Position numbers and translations under genes: made by a program | The notes under the pieces: model-generated | Told to the model about the DNA's origin: nothing | Seen by the model: only the letters and a program-made list of their open reading frames with translations | Databases searched by the model: none | In this document: positions 35,025 through 44,253 of the stretch, piece by piece | Position numbering within the stretch: the first letter of the stretch is position 1 | Layout: each line of letters begins with the position of its first letter | NCBI GenBank assembly: GCA_001513105.1 | Contig: LFSH01000083.1 | Span: 1 to 64,000 of the forward strand | Source: Clostridiales bacterium DTU070 | GTDB lineage: Bacteria > Bacillota > Clostridia > DSM-8532 | DNA: 64,000 nucleotides | Reading direction: 5' to 3'

Positions 35025-35823
35025 TGTTTTCCCCTCTTCTGTATAGTTCTTTTGCCTTATCCCATAAGGCATCCATTTCTTCAAGCGTCATGTCGGTAAG
35101 TTTTTTGCCGTTATCAGCGCTTGTTGTTTCAATATATTCAAACCTCTTTATAAACTTGTTTATTGTTTTGGTTAATGCGAGCTCTGGCTGAATCTTTAAA
35201 AACCTTGAAACGTTCACCACGGCGAACAGAAGATCACCAAGCTCTTCCTCGGTTTTTTCCAAATCGCCGCTTTTGTAAACCTCGTAGAGCTCCTCCATCT
35301 CTTCATATACCTTTTTCCATGCATCTTCAATATCATCCCAGTCAAAACCCACCTTCGCGGCCTTCTCCTGCACTTTATAGCTCCTCATCAGGGCCGGAAG
35401 CACTACCGGAACATCCTTCATGATCTCGGTCTGGGATTTTGCTCCCTTTTCCTGTTTTTTAATCTTATCCCACAGCTCAAGAACATCGTCGCTTGTTTCA
35501 GCGTGTGCCTTGCCGAACACATGCTCGTGCCTGTGGACCATCTTCCTGCTGATACCGTCAATAACGTCGTAAATGGTAAACCGGCCGTTCTCCTCGGCTA
35601 TTGCCGCATGGAAAACAACCTGCAGCAGCACGTCCCCGAGCTCCTCGCAGAGTTTCCCGGGGCTTTTTAAATCTATCGCCTCAATGACCTCGTAGGTTTC
35701 CTCGATTAAGTATTTCTTCAGGGATTCGTGATCCTGTTCCCTGTCCCATGGGCACCCGTTCGGGCTTCTAAGCGTTTTCATAATTTCAACAAGGTCTTCA
35801 AAACCATATCGTTCCTTTTTCAT
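35011..35823 (-). CDS. mazG: Nucleoside triphosphate pyrophosphohydrolase MazG
   Basis: 270 residues, with two MazG domains. The first has CPWDREQDHESLKKYLIEE and EVIEAIDLKSPGKLCEELGD, the EExxE/ExxD metal motif; the second has the similar EEMEELYEVYKSGDLEKTEE and ELGDLLFAVVNVSRFLKI. MazG hydrolyses non-canonical NTPs to NMP and pyrophosphate. GGAGTGATACG precedes the ATG. In Clostridia mazG leads the spore cluster mazG-hup-S4-yabP-yabQ-divIC; no HU gene is found between mazG and the S4 gene here. Confidence 0.95.
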   Translation of the reverse strand: MKKERYGFEDLVEIMKTLRSPNGCPWDREQDHESLKKYLIEETYEVIEAIDLKSPGKLCEELGDVLLQVVFHAAIAEENGRFTIYDVIDGISRKMVHRHEHVFGKAHAETSDDVLELWDKIKKQEKGAKSQTEIMKDVPVVLPALMRSYKVQEKAAKVGFDWDDIEDAWKKVYEEMEELYEVYKSGDLEKTEEELGDLLFAVVNVSRFLKIQPELALTKTINKFIKRFEYIETTSADNGKKLTDMTLEEMDALWDKAKELYRRGENNEDR

Positions 35824-35866
35824 CGTATCACTCCAGTCTGTTTGTATTGACGGCCATTAAGCGGCA

Positions 35867-36643
35867 TTACCTGTTAAGTTCACAGGGACCGCAAATTTTT
35901 TCAATACTCCTTGGAATTGCATCCCGCGAGTTTTTCCACGGTGCATCCTGGTTCCTGTAATCAAACTTCTTCGTGAACCAGTTGACTTCCTCCTTTATTC
36001 TGTCCAGGTGAGTCAACTCCAGGGACATTAACGCCATTACAAATTCGCTGCGCTGTTTTCTGTTCAGGTATTTCATTGAACCCTCCAAAAGCATTTTCAA
36101 ATGCGGCAGGCAAAAACCCTTCTTTGATTCGAAACGCTCCCGGAACTCGGGTTCTTTGAAGAAAAGATACAGAATAACATCGGTGAACTTATCCATGTTA
36201 AAATTAATCTTCTCACAGATTGTGCAGCTTTTTTCAAGCTCATTGAGCTTATCTATCATCGACTGTACAAAAACAGCCGACTGATCCTTGCTCCTGAACC
36301 CCTGTGCCAGCTTTTCGATTGCGCCGGTTTCGGCTTCTTTTTTGAGCCCGGCCTGGGCTTTTTCATACATTTTATGTAAAATACCGTTCTGTTCCATCAG
36401 GTGCGTATCTATTATAAGCCCTAAAGGAAGCCGGTTTTCCTGCGTGTTGTACAGCTTTGTAAAATGGTGGCTGCAGAATCCCTTTTCATTGGTTTCAATA
36501 CGCCTGTCGGGTTCCATCATCGATGGTCCCAGGGTATATTCTATGGCATCGTTTTCAACCCTTCTTTCAAGAATGCACATGGGGCACTCCGAATCCACCT
36601 CGAATGCTTCGCTCACCGGTATCGTATATATGCGTTCCTTCAA
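35867..36643 (-). CDS. DUF6062-type protein with two Cys/His metal motifs
   Basis: 258 residues, mostly helical, no membrane segment. Two repeats of a CxxC...CxxH pattern: CPMCILERR with GFCSHHF (about residues 20 and 56), and CTICEKIN with GFCLPHL (about 140 and 175). Each half probably makes a small zinc site. This matches proteins I know as the uncharacterised DUF6062 family; its function is unknown. AAAGGTGG spaced seven bases before a TTG at 36643 favours that start; a GTG at 36661 is possible. Located between mazG and a divergent DNA glycosylase gene. Confidence 0.75.
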   Translation of the reverse strand: MKERIYTIPVSEAFEVDSECPMCILERRVENDAIEYTLGPSMMEPDRRIETNEKGFCSHHFTKLYNTQENRLPLGLIIDTHLMEQNGILHKMYEKAQAGLKKEAETGAIEKLAQGFRSKDQSAVFVQSMIDKLNELEKSCTICEKINFNMDKFTDVILYLFFKEPEFRERFESKKGFCLPHLKMLLEGSMKYLNRKQRSEFVMALMSLELTHLDRIKEEVNWFTKKFDYRNQDAPWKNSRDAIPRSIEKICGPCELNR

Positions 36644-36775
36644 AATAATACCACCTTTCACAAGCTATTTTAAAATGCGGACCTTTTGCGCCGAATATTG
36701 CTTTTGGCAGCAGTATTAATAAACCATATGTTTCATTTTACCATTAGTTCAGGAAAAAAGATATATTATGAATTA

Positions 36776-36804
36776 TTGTGTAAAACAAGTTCAGGTGTTA
36801 TACT
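36776..36804 (+). promoter_or_regulatory. Promoter for the DNA glycosylase gene
   Basis: TTGTGT (36776-36781), 17 bases, TATACT (36799-36804), 39 bases before the ATG at 36843. Confidence 0.6.
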
Positions 36805-36842
36805 CGATAGAAAGAGCATTTTTCAGGCACGGGAGCATTTAA

Positions 36843-37715
36843 ATGTATCGTATAGTTTCCAAACCCGGCAATAGTCTTAAGGTCAGGATAAATGATTTTG
36901 ATCCCGCCCATACCTTCCTGTGCGGACAGTGTTTCCGCTGGAATCATGATGGAGGGTGTACCTGGTCGGGTGTTGCCCTCGGCAGGCTGGTAAGGCTTGA
37001 ATGGGACGGCGAAATATGTACTTTTTTTGACATGACCGAAGATGAGTTTGTTGAAAAATGGGTACCCTATTTCGATCTTGACACCGATTACGGTGCAGTT
37101 AAAAAGATCCTTTCACGGAAGGATGAACACCTTGAAAAAGCCGTTTCTTTCGGATATGGAATACGGCTTTTGCGCCAGGACCTGTGGGAAGTGATCCTTT
37201 CGTTCATAATATCCCAGAATAACGGAATACCAAGGATTAAGAAAATAATTGAAACATTAAGCAGTCATTACGGCAGTAAAATCCCCGGGGAATACGGAAA
37301 ATACACTTTCCCGGAGCCTTCGTCGATTGCCGGGTCAACCCTTGACGATTTGAACATATGCCGGGGAGGATACCGGTGCAGATATATAATGTCCACTGCG
37401 CAAAGACTGATGGAACAGCCCTCCCTCCTTGACGAACTGAAGAAACTTCCTGCCGGAAATGCAAGGGAACTGCTTCTTTCCTTTACCGGCATAGGTGAAA
37501 AGGTTGCAGACTGTATCCTTCTCTACAGCGGCCTTGACAGGAATGCCTTCCCGATAGACAGGTGGGTTAAACGCGTAATTGAAACACTGTATTTTGAAAA
37601 AGAAACAGATGTAAACACAATACGGGCCTTTGCCCGTAATTATTTCGGGGAGTTTTCAGGAATTGCCCAGCAGTACCTGTTTTACTACGCACGTGAAAAT
37701 AAAATAGGGTTATGA
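36843..37715 (+). CDS. 8-oxoguanine DNA glycosylase, OGG1 type
   Basis: 290 residues. The N-terminal OGG_N domain has FLCGQCFRWNHDGG. The HhH-GPD domain has SFIISQNNGIPRIKKIIE and the helix-hairpin-helix LLSFTGIGEKVADCILLYSG, containing the catalytic Lys of the GxKVAD motif, followed by AFPIDRWVKRVIE with the catalytic Asp. This is the signature of bifunctional glycosylases that remove 8-oxoguanine from DNA and can cut the abasic strand. GGGAG is seven bases before the ATG. It stands on its own promoter; the lipid kinase gene follows 98 bases later. AlkA-like alkyl-base glycosylases share the fold but lack this Lys, so OGG1 is preferred. Confidence 0.92.
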   Translation: MYRIVSKPGNSLKVRINDFDPAHTFLCGQCFRWNHDGGCTWSGVALGRLVRLEWDGEICTFFDMTEDEFVEKWVPYFDLDTDYGAVKKILSRKDEHLEKAVSFGYGIRLLRQDLWEVILSFIISQNNGIPRIKKIIETLSSHYGSKIPGEYGKYTFPEPSSIAGSTLDDLNICRGGYRCRYIMSTAQRLMEQPSLLDELKKLPAGNARELLLSFTGIGEKVADCILLYSGLDRNAFPIDRWVKRVIETLYFEKETDVNTIRAFARNYFGEFSGIAQQYLFYYARENKIGL

Positions 37716-37813
37716 ATTATTGAGGAATGTCGATTTAACTGTATAATAATACTTATTGCTGAAATCACCGGCATAATTTCAGTAAAATTTTCAGAACACA
37801 AGGGATTACGGAG

Positions 37814-38707
37814 ATGGACCATTTATTTATTGTAAATCCGGCAGCCGGAAAAGGAAAAACACTGAAAATCGTTCCGGATATAAAGGAACTGATGGAAAGC
37901 AATTCCCTTTCCTATAAAATTGAAATAACAAAGGCGCCGAGGCACGCGACCGAAATAGCGCGGGAATATGTTAAGCAATACAGGAACCTCAGGGTATACG
38001 CCGTCGGCGGGGACGGCACACTGAACGAGGTTTTGCAGGGTGTTGCAGGCAGCGATGCCGCTCTTGGAAATGTGCCTTCGGGAACAGGAAACGATTTTCT
38101 GAAAAGTTTCTGCTCCGAGAAAGATACCATGTTAATACTCTGCAATATTATAAATGCAGAGCCGGTACCGGTGGATTTATGCAAAATGAACGACATGTAT
38201 TTTCTGAACATAGCCTCTGCCGGGTTTGACGCCGATGTGGTTGCAAATACCCAGTATCTTAAACGACTGCCGCTTATAAAAGGGAAGATTGCCTATATCG
38301 GCGGAATCCTTATGTCGCTGATTAGGCTGAAAAACTACGAGGCAACCTTTTATATCGACGGCGAGGAAATATACATGCCAAGTGTACTGTTATCCGCATT
38401 TGCAAACGGTAAGTATTACGGTGGCGGGATGATGCCTGTGCCTACGGCTGTGCCCGATGACGGGTTTCTTGATATCTGCCTTATAGACGGCCGGACACGG
38501 CTTAAAATACTCCGTTTTTTCCCAAGGTTTATAAAGGGAGAACATACGAAAATGAAGGGTGTTGCGGTAAAACGCTGCCGTTCGGTTAGAATGACGTGCC
38601 CGTCGCCGGTGCATGTAAACGCCGACGGTGAGCTTTTCAGGCTAAAGGAAATTAACATCGAAGTAATAGAAAAGGGAGTTAAATTCATAAAACCCGATCT
38701 TCCCTGA
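37814..38707 (+). CDS. Diacylglycerol kinase-family lipid kinase (YegS/DgkB type)
   Basis: 297 residues, standard size. Motifs: nucleotide-binding FIVNPAAGKGKT (residues 5-16), the GGDGTLNEVLQG loop near 67, VPSGTGNDFLKS near 90, and the C-terminal domain with NADGELF. It would phosphorylate diacylglycerol or a similar lipid using ATP at the membrane surface, recycling diacylglycerol from lipoteichoic or other lipid turnover. AAGGG about nine bases before the ATG. Substrate among lipid alcohols cannot be told from sequence. Confidence 0.9.
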   Translation: MDHLFIVNPAAGKGKTLKIVPDIKELMESNSLSYKIEITKAPRHATEIAREYVKQYRNLRVYAVGGDGTLNEVLQGVAGSDAALGNVPSGTGNDFLKSFCSEKDTMLILCNIINAEPVPVDLCKMNDMYFLNIASAGFDADVVANTQYLKRLPLIKGKIAYIGGILMSLIRLKNYEATFYIDGEEIYMPSVLLSAFANGKYYGGGMMPVPTAVPDDGFLDICLIDGRTRLKILRFFPRFIKGEHTKMKGVAVKRCRSVRMTCPSPVHVNADGELFRLKEINIEVIEKGVKFIKPDLP

Positions 38708-38726
38708 TACAGGGCCGGTTCGGATT

Positions 38727-38744
38727 TCCGGGGTCATCCCCGGA
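38727..38744. repeat. Stem-loop between the lipid kinase and APS kinase genes
   Basis: TCCGGGG (38727-38733) and CCCCGGA (38738-38744) with loop TCAT. It lies between the ends of two convergent genes and may act as a terminator, though no T-run follows. Confidence 0.45.
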
Positions 38745-38761
38745 TGCCGGGAAGCACTCAT

Positions 38762-39361
38762 TTAATCCTTTAGAGCCGACATTTCAAGAATTTTATCAAC
38801 CAACAGCTGCACGCACTCACCAAGCGAGTTGTTCTGTGTGTCCAGGATGAGTTCGGGGTTTGCCGGCTCCTCGTACGGTGCCGAAATACCGGTAAAATCC
38901 TTTATTTCGCCGCTTAAAGCCCTGCGGTACAAACCTTTCGGATCCCTTTTCATGCAGGTCTCCACGTCGGCCCTGACGTAAACCTCGATGAAGTTTTCAC
39001 TGTTTTTTTCCCTGGCCAATTGCCTCATACCCACGAGCGGTGAAATGAATGAAGCGATGACAATAAGGCCAGCATCCCGGAATAATGCGCATACTTCGGC
39101 TATCCTGCGGATATTCTCGAACCTGTCCCGTTCAGAAAAGCCCAGGTCGCTGTTAAGACCGAACCTTATATTATCCCCGTCAAGGCGGTATACGGCTTTT
39201 CCCATGCTGTTCAGGATTTTCTCGGCCTCAACGGCAATGGTTGATTTCCCGGAGGCAGAAAGCCCGGTCAGCCAGACAACAAGCCCTTTCTGACCCAAAA
39301 CCCTGTACCTGTCCTCCCTGCTTACTTTTCCTTCATGGTACGTTATATTATTGCATTTCAT
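38762..39361 (-). CDS. cysC: Adenylyl-sulfate kinase
   Basis: 199 residues. It phosphorylates adenylyl sulfate to PAPS. Walker A GLSASGKST near 42, the DGDNIRFGLNSDLGFSERD segment that binds APS, FISPLVGMRQLARE near 115, and YVRADVETCMKRDPKGLYRR near 137 are typical. Its ATG (39361) lies inside the last codons of the AraC regulator gene (stop 39348-39350), a 14-base overlap. No ATP sulfurylase or PAPS reductase gene is in the window, so its role here is unclear. Start from the longer frame (39394) is less likely because no better ribosome site precedes it. Confidence 0.9.
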   Translation of the reverse strand: MKCNNITYHEGKVSREDRYRVLGQKGLVVWLTGLSASGKSTIAVEAEKILNSMGKAVYRLDGDNIRFGLNSDLGFSERDRFENIRRIAEVCALFRDAGLIVIASFISPLVGMRQLAREKNSENFIEVYVRADVETCMKRDPKGLYRRALSGEIKDFTGISAPYEEPANPELILDTQNNSLGECVQLLVDKILEMSALKD

Positions 39362-40238
39362 CGGTATCTTCAGCCCCGCTTTCACCGCTGACATGATTCC
39401 ACTGCATCTTCCGGTACTGCATGGGAGAGCAGCCTTTTATCTCGCGAAAAGTCCTGTTAAAGGTTGAAATACTGTTAAAACCACAGTCAAATGCAATGTT
39501 TGAAATACTCTCCCTGTTCAGTATAATTCTTTCTGCAGCATGTTTTATTCTGATTTTGTTAAGATACTGCCTGAACGGTATGCCGAGCACCCTGCTGAAC
39601 AACCTGGACAGGTAATGCTCGCTGAACCCGAATTTTCCAGCCGTCTCTTTCAAATTTATCTGATCGGTGTAATTGTTCTCCATGTACTCCACGACCTGGC
39701 CTATCCTGTACAGCATGTCCTTTCTGTATGTACTTTTCAGCTCCACTGCGCCGTTGGCCTCCTTCACTATTACCGCGAGGATTTCATATATCGCCGCCAA
39801 AAGGGCAAACTTTGATCCCAGCCCTATGTTGGACGCTTCTTCAAGTATTTTTTCCACGAGGCTGAAAATACGGGAATGGAGTTTTTTATTCTTTTCCTTT
39901 TTAATCAGGATGGTTTTTGATATGTAAGGAATATCCTCAATAAAGATATTGCTGCTGTTTATATGGTGAAGGTCAAAAATAATAAAAATACGTTCGCTGC
40001 CCGAAGATACGGGATAGCTGTGAATATCCCCGCCCGAAATAAAAACAATGTCGCCTTCATCCAAGGAGTATACCTGGTCATTTATAACAATATCAGAGTT
40101 TTTTTTTGCAGCAACGGCTATTTCAATGGCATTATGCCAATGAGAAGGGTACGTAAATTCCTTATCCCTGTTATAGACAATCCTTACAGGGAATGATCCC
40201 GGAAACATATCCATTTCCACAAGATTTTCAATATACAT
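39348..40238 (-). CDS. AraC-family regulator with cupin sensing domain
   Basis: 296 residues. The N-terminal cupin-like domain (SHWHNAIEIAVAAKKNSDIV, IVFISGGDIHSYPV) would bind a small ligand such as a sugar. The C-terminal AraC domain has two helix-turn-helix motifs (LKETAGKFGFSEHYLSRLF and ISNIAFDCGFNSISTFNRTF). It follows the GH3 gene by 79 bases on the same strand and overlaps cysC, so it belongs to a GH3-AraC-cysC unit and probably controls glycosidase expression. GGTAGGGG lies 11 bases before the ATG. Confidence 0.9.
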   Translation of the reverse strand: MYIENLVEMDMFPGSFPVRIVYNRDKEFTYPSHWHNAIEIAVAAKKNSDIVINDQVYSLDEGDIVFISGGDIHSYPVSSGSERIFIIFDLHHINSSNIFIEDIPYISKTILIKKEKNKKLHSRIFSLVEKILEEASNIGLGSKFALLAAIYEILAVIVKEANGAVELKSTYRKDMLYRIGQVVEYMENNYTDQINLKETAGKFGFSEHYLSRLFSRVLGIPFRQYLNKIRIKHAAERIILNRESISNIAFDCGFNSISTFNRTFREIKGCSPMQYRKMQWNHVSGESGAEDTDEMQ

Positions 40239-40317
40239 AAATAAAACAACCCCTACCTCATTCTATATTAAAACAAGGCAGGGGACAAGATGATTGTAAA
40301 TTTAAGGCATGAAAATT

Positions 40318-42465
40318 CTATTCGACTTTCAGTACAGCCTTAAGCGGAGCTTTGCCGGTAAGCCTGATGCTTCTCGGATCGGGCTGCGAACCGCCGACAT
40401 ATATTTCAAAATCGCCGGGCTCTATAACGCTTTGCCCGTCGTCATTTACAACGGCAAGCTGTTCGGGAAGTATTTCAAAGGTTATTTCACGGGATTCCCC
40501 GCTTTCAAGTTTTATCCTCTTTATCCCTGAAAGCTGCCAGTTCGGAACTCTCCAGCTCGCTTCCACATCCTTGATGTAAACCTGTGCCACTTCGTCGCCG
40601 GCAAGTTTACCCGTATGTGTCACCCTGACCGAAACGGTAAAGCCTTCACCGGCCTTTATTTTATCCTTTGAAAGTTTCAGATCGCTGTATTCAAACTGTG
40701 CATAACTCAGGCCGAAGCCGAAGGGATACAGCGCTTCGTTCTTCATGAACCTGTAGGTACGGTTCTCCATTGAATAGTCGGTGAATTCAGGAAGCTCTTC
40801 GGTTGTGCGGTAGAAAGTAACGGGAAGCCTTCCTGACGGGTTTGTCTCTCCAAACAGAACCGAAGCCACCGCTCTGCCGCCCAGTGCTCCGGGATACCAT
40901 GCATTAAGTATCGCGGGAACATGTTCATCGGCCCAGGTTACCGACAGGGCACTTCCTGTCAGCAGTACAAGAATAACGGGTTTGCCTGTTGCATATACTG
41001 CTTCCATCAGCTTCTGCTGCTGACCGGGCAGATTGAGGTCATACTTGTCACCCGAACCGTAAACATTACTCTGGTGCATTTCTTCGCCTTCAATGGTTGA
41101 ATCAAGCCCAAGGCAAAGAACAACAACATCGGCGTTTTCAGCGCAGATAACGGCCTCTGCCAGCCTGTCGTCAGGCTCGCCAAGATCCTGGTACCTGTCC
41201 TTGTATAAATGGCAGCCGATCGAATAATAGATCCTCACATCGTCGCCGACTACTTCCCTTATGCCTTCAAGCACTGTTACATACTCGGAAGCGGTTCCTT
41301 CATAGTTACCCACCAGGGCCTGCCTGCTGTCTGCATTAGGACCGATAACGGCAATGGACCTTATCTTTTTCTTGTCAAGAGGCAGTATTCCGTCATTCTT
41401 CAGGAGAACTATTGATTTCTTTGCCACTTCAAGGGCAAGTTCGTTATGCTCTTTGCAGTCAACAACATCATATGGAATGGATGTGTACGGTACCTGGTCG
41501 TCAGGATCGAACATGCCCAGTTTCATCCTCGTAACCATCAGCCTTGTTACGGCCTTGTCTATCTCCTCTTCGGTGATTAAGCCTTCCTTCAGGGCAATCA
41601 GAAGGTTTCCGAAAAGGTTTCCGCAGTTCAGGTCGCATCCGTTCCGCACTGCAAGCGCAACCGATTCGGGTGCGGTTCTTGTTACATGATGCTTCAGATG
41701 GAAGTCGGATATTGCCCAGCAGTCCGACACAACATGTCCTTTAAACCCCCACTCTCCCCTTAAAATGTCTGTAAGCAGGGTTTTGCTTCCGCAGCAGGGC
41801 TCACCGTTTGTGCGGTTGTAGGCCCCCATCACCGATTCAACTTTTGCTTCCTGCACCAGGGCCTTAAAAGCAGGCAGATATGTCTCGTACATATCCTTCT
41901 TTGATGCCACTGCGTCAAACTCATGCCTTAAGGCTTCAGGCCCGCTGTGTACGGCATAATGCTTTGCACATGCCGCAGCTTTAAGGTATTTCGGGTCATT
42001 GCCCTGTATACCTTTTACAAACGCCACACCAAGCCGGGTGGTAAGATACGGATCCTCCCCGTAGGTTTCCTGGCCGCGGCCCCATCTTGGATCCCTGAAT
42101 ATATTAATATTCGGCGACCAGAAGGTTAACCCCTTGTAAATGCCCCTGTCGCCCTTTTTCGAATTGGCATGGTACTTTGCCCTTCCTTCGGTTGAAATAA
42201 CATCCGCCGTTTTATAAATAAGTTCTTCATCAAATGTTGCAGCCATCCCTATGGCCTGCGGGAACATCGTGGCGGTTCCGGCACGCGCTACGCCGTGGAG
42301 TGCCTCATTCCACCAGTTATATGCCGGTATGCCGAGCCTTTCAATTGCCGGTGAATTATGAAGCATCTGTGAAACCTTTTCTTCGGTTGTCATCCTGGAT
42401 ACAAGATCTTTTGCACGCTCCTCAAAGGAATAGCTTGGGTCCAGATAAACAGGCTTATCTCCCAT
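40318..42465 (-). CDS. Glycoside hydrolase family 3 (beta-xylosidase/beta-glucosidase type)
   Basis: 715 residues, no signal peptide. A GH3 barrel with YNWWNEALHGVARAG (typical of the plant- and bacterial-type xylosidase branch), SPNINIFRDPRWGRGQETY, AACAKHYAVHSGP and the nucleophile Asp in GHVVSDCWAISDF near residue 240. The second alpha/beta domain contains the usual KNDGILPLDKKK. A C-terminal fibronectin-like domain (GEGFTVSVRVTHTGKLAGDE, about residues 600-690) is common. It would remove terminal xylose or glucose from short oligosaccharides in the cytoplasm. GGAGGG five bases before the ATG. Confidence 0.93.
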   Translation of the reverse strand: MGDKPVYLDPSYSFEERAKDLVSRMTTEEKVSQMLHNSPAIERLGIPAYNWWNEALHGVARAGTATMFPQAIGMAATFDEELIYKTADVISTEGRAKYHANSKKGDRGIYKGLTFWSPNINIFRDPRWGRGQETYGEDPYLTTRLGVAFVKGIQGNDPKYLKAAACAKHYAVHSGPEALRHEFDAVASKKDMYETYLPAFKALVQEAKVESVMGAYNRTNGEPCCGSKTLLTDILRGEWGFKGHVVSDCWAISDFHLKHHVTRTAPESVALAVRNGCDLNCGNLFGNLLIALKEGLITEEEIDKAVTRLMVTRMKLGMFDPDDQVPYTSIPYDVVDCKEHNELALEVAKKSIVLLKNDGILPLDKKKIRSIAVIGPNADSRQALVGNYEGTASEYVTVLEGIREVVGDDVRIYYSIGCHLYKDRYQDLGEPDDRLAEAVICAENADVVVLCLGLDSTIEGEEMHQSNVYGSGDKYDLNLPGQQQKLMEAVYATGKPVILVLLTGSALSVTWADEHVPAILNAWYPGALGGRAVASVLFGETNPSGRLPVTFYRTTEELPEFTDYSMENRTYRFMKNEALYPFGFGLSYAQFEYSDLKLSKDKIKAGEGFTVSVRVTHTGKLAGDEVAQVYIKDVEASWRVPNWQLSGIKRIKLESGESREITFEILPEQLAVVNDDGQSVIEPGDFEIYVGGSQPDPRSIRLTGKAPLKAVLKVE

Positions 42466-42588
42466 AATAACCCTCCCTGAATGATAATTAATTATAAAAC
42501 AATCTGCTTTATCATCTCCATTTTATATAATGTAAATGTCAACAACTAATCATAATTTGTCAGGAACTTTTCAAAACTTGTCCGGGTA

Positions 42589-43551
42589 TCAGCCCGTGAA
42601 AACAGCCCTGAAAATAATTGCAGCCGCAACACTTGAAAGAAGGGTTATGTTCATAACGGCAAAATTTTCAACCGATAAGGAAAAGGTATCTTTTTTCGTC
42701 TGTATCTCCATAAATTTGTTGATATTTTTTCGCACAAGGAGCAAAGTCGCAGCAAAAGCCAGTGATATAACGGGAAGAATGCCTGCAATTACGGCAATAA
42801 GCACAGCTATATATGAGAGATAGTAAAGGGCCCGGAAAACAACGAGTGCCTTTTCTTTCCCGATGTATATCGGAAGGGTGTATCTTTTGTTTTCCAAATC
42901 ATCCTCAATATCGCAGATATTGTTTGCAAGCATTATATTTGCAATTCCCGCAACGGCGGGCACGGAGTAAATGAATACTGCGGCTGTCTCGCTTAGATTC
43001 ATTTTTATGTCAAGGATGCCGTCCTGTATTGCCACGGTTAATACCTGTTTATCAGCCACATGGATATAAAAGGACAGAAAAGGTATTATGAACCCCATAA
43101 AGAACCCTGAAAATACTTCTCCGAGGGGTATTCTTGAAATCGGAACCGGTCCTGCAGTGTACAGGACGCCCACGGCAAAGGAAACCATTCCGAGGATCAG
43201 TACCGTTATATTGGTATTTAAAAAAAGCATAAACCCTGCAATTACCGCTATGGATACAAGTATAAATATAACCGCGAGTGCTTCCCGCTCCTTTATATTG
43301 TCACGGACTATGGCATTATGCTTTTCAAACCCGTAACCTGACTTTTTCCTTGCGGTTTTATAATCAATATAATTATTTATTGCCGTTGTTGCCATATCAA
43401 AGGTCAACAGCGATACAAGCATTAACGCAAAGTTTTTCAGGTTAAAGCTCCGGAACCTGTAACAGGCATAAACAGTTCCGGCTGCGAAAGGAATCATGCT
43501 TGCTGCTTTCGTCTGTATTTCCACGTATTTAAAAAAGCTTTTCACTTTCAT
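42589..43551 (-). CDS. UbiA-family membrane prenyltransferase (MenA-like)
   Basis: 320 residues with eight or nine membrane segments. The first aspartate-rich site reads MATTAINNYIDYKTARKKSG, close to the NDxxDxxxD motif of prenyltransferases, and the second reads ANNICDIEDDLENKRYTLP with the DxxxD/D pattern for Mg-pyrophosphate. MenA attaches a prenyl chain to dihydroxynaphthoate in menaquinone synthesis, but no other men gene is near. It could equally prenylate another ring. AAGGG is about nine bases before the ATG. No evident operon partner. Confidence 0.85.
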   Translation of the reverse strand: MKVKSFFKYVEIQTKAASMIPFAAGTVYACYRFRSFNLKNFALMLVSLLTFDMATTAINNYIDYKTARKKSGYGFEKHNAIVRDNIKEREALAVIFILVSIAVIAGFMLFLNTNITVLILGMVSFAVGVLYTAGPVPISRIPLGEVFSGFFMGFIIPFLSFYIHVADKQVLTVAIQDGILDIKMNLSETAAVFIYSVPAVAGIANIMLANNICDIEDDLENKRYTLPIYIGKEKALVVFRALYYLSYIAVLIAVIAGILPVISLAFAATLLLVRKNINKFMEIQTKKDTFSLSVENFAVMNITLLSSVAAAIIFRAVFTG

Positions 43552-43730
43552 CGCATACTGCCCTTTTGTGGATTTATTTTAAGATTTTTGCACCGCATAC
43601 CAATATTATACCCATCCGGTTTATTGAAATCAATGAGCCGCCAAAATCGGTTCCCGCAGGAAAAAGCAATAACGGATTGGATCGCATAACGCAGGAAATA
43701 AAAACGTTTCACTCGGTGCAATATAATAAA

Positions 43731-43755
43731 GGTGCGCCTGTAACAGCGACGCACC
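43731..43755 (-). terminator. Terminator of the cold-shock gene
   Basis: GGTGCG (43731-43736) and CGCACC (43750-43755) on either side of a 13-base loop that itself pairs (CTGT/ACAG). On the minus strand it follows the cold-shock stop and precedes TTTATTAT. Confidence 0.6.
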
Positions 43756-43807
43756 GGGAAATTTTCATGGTTTTGCATAATTGCTTCGGTACCGGGTCAG
43801 AATATAC

Positions 43808-44005
43808 CTAAAAAGGTATTACGTTAACCGCCTGCGGCCCCCGTTGACCGTGTTCTATGTCAAACTGGACCCGCTGACCCTCATCAAGGGTCTTATAACC
43901 GTCTACCTTTATTGCCGAGTAGTGGACGAAAACATCCTCTCCACCTTCACGCTCAATAAACCCAAATCCTTTTTCAGCATTAAACCATTTTACAGTTCCT
44001 ATCAT
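43808..44005 (-). CDS. Cold-shock domain protein
   Basis: 65 residues, typical single CSD. RNP-1 KGFGFI (residues 12-17) and RNP-2 VFVHYSAI (residues 25-32) are intact, and the whole sequence is a five-strand OB fold. These small proteins bind single-stranded RNA and act as chaperones in cold or stationary phase. GGAGG about seven bases before the ATG. A leader of up to ~150 bases between the start and the divergent trkA promoter may fold, as in other cold-shock mRNAs; I see no specific motif. Confidence 0.95.
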   Translation of the reverse strand: MIGTVKWFNAEKGFGFIEREGGEDVFVHYSAIKVDGYKTLDEGQRVQFDIEHGQRGPQAVNVIPF

Positions 44006-44148
44006 TTTAACACCTCCAACTTTGAAACATTAATATTATGTGAACATTCAGCCCAGCTTATACTGCACATTATTTTAGAAAACAGGCAACAAATTACCGA
44101 ATATACTGTTTAAACCTTTAAATTCCCTTATTTTGCCTGCGATTAAGT

Positions 44149-44177
44149 TTGATAATTGCAATATGCTGGTATATAAT
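44149..44177 (+). promoter_or_regulatory. Promoter of trkA-trkH
   Basis: TTGATA (44149-44154), 17 bases, TATAAT (44172-44177), 77 bases before the ATG at 44254. Confidence 0.7.
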
Positions 44178-44253
44178 TTGAATAGTATATAAATATTTAT
44201 AAATGGCCAATTACTGGTACAGCAATCAACTGTACCGTGCCGGGAGGTTTCTG

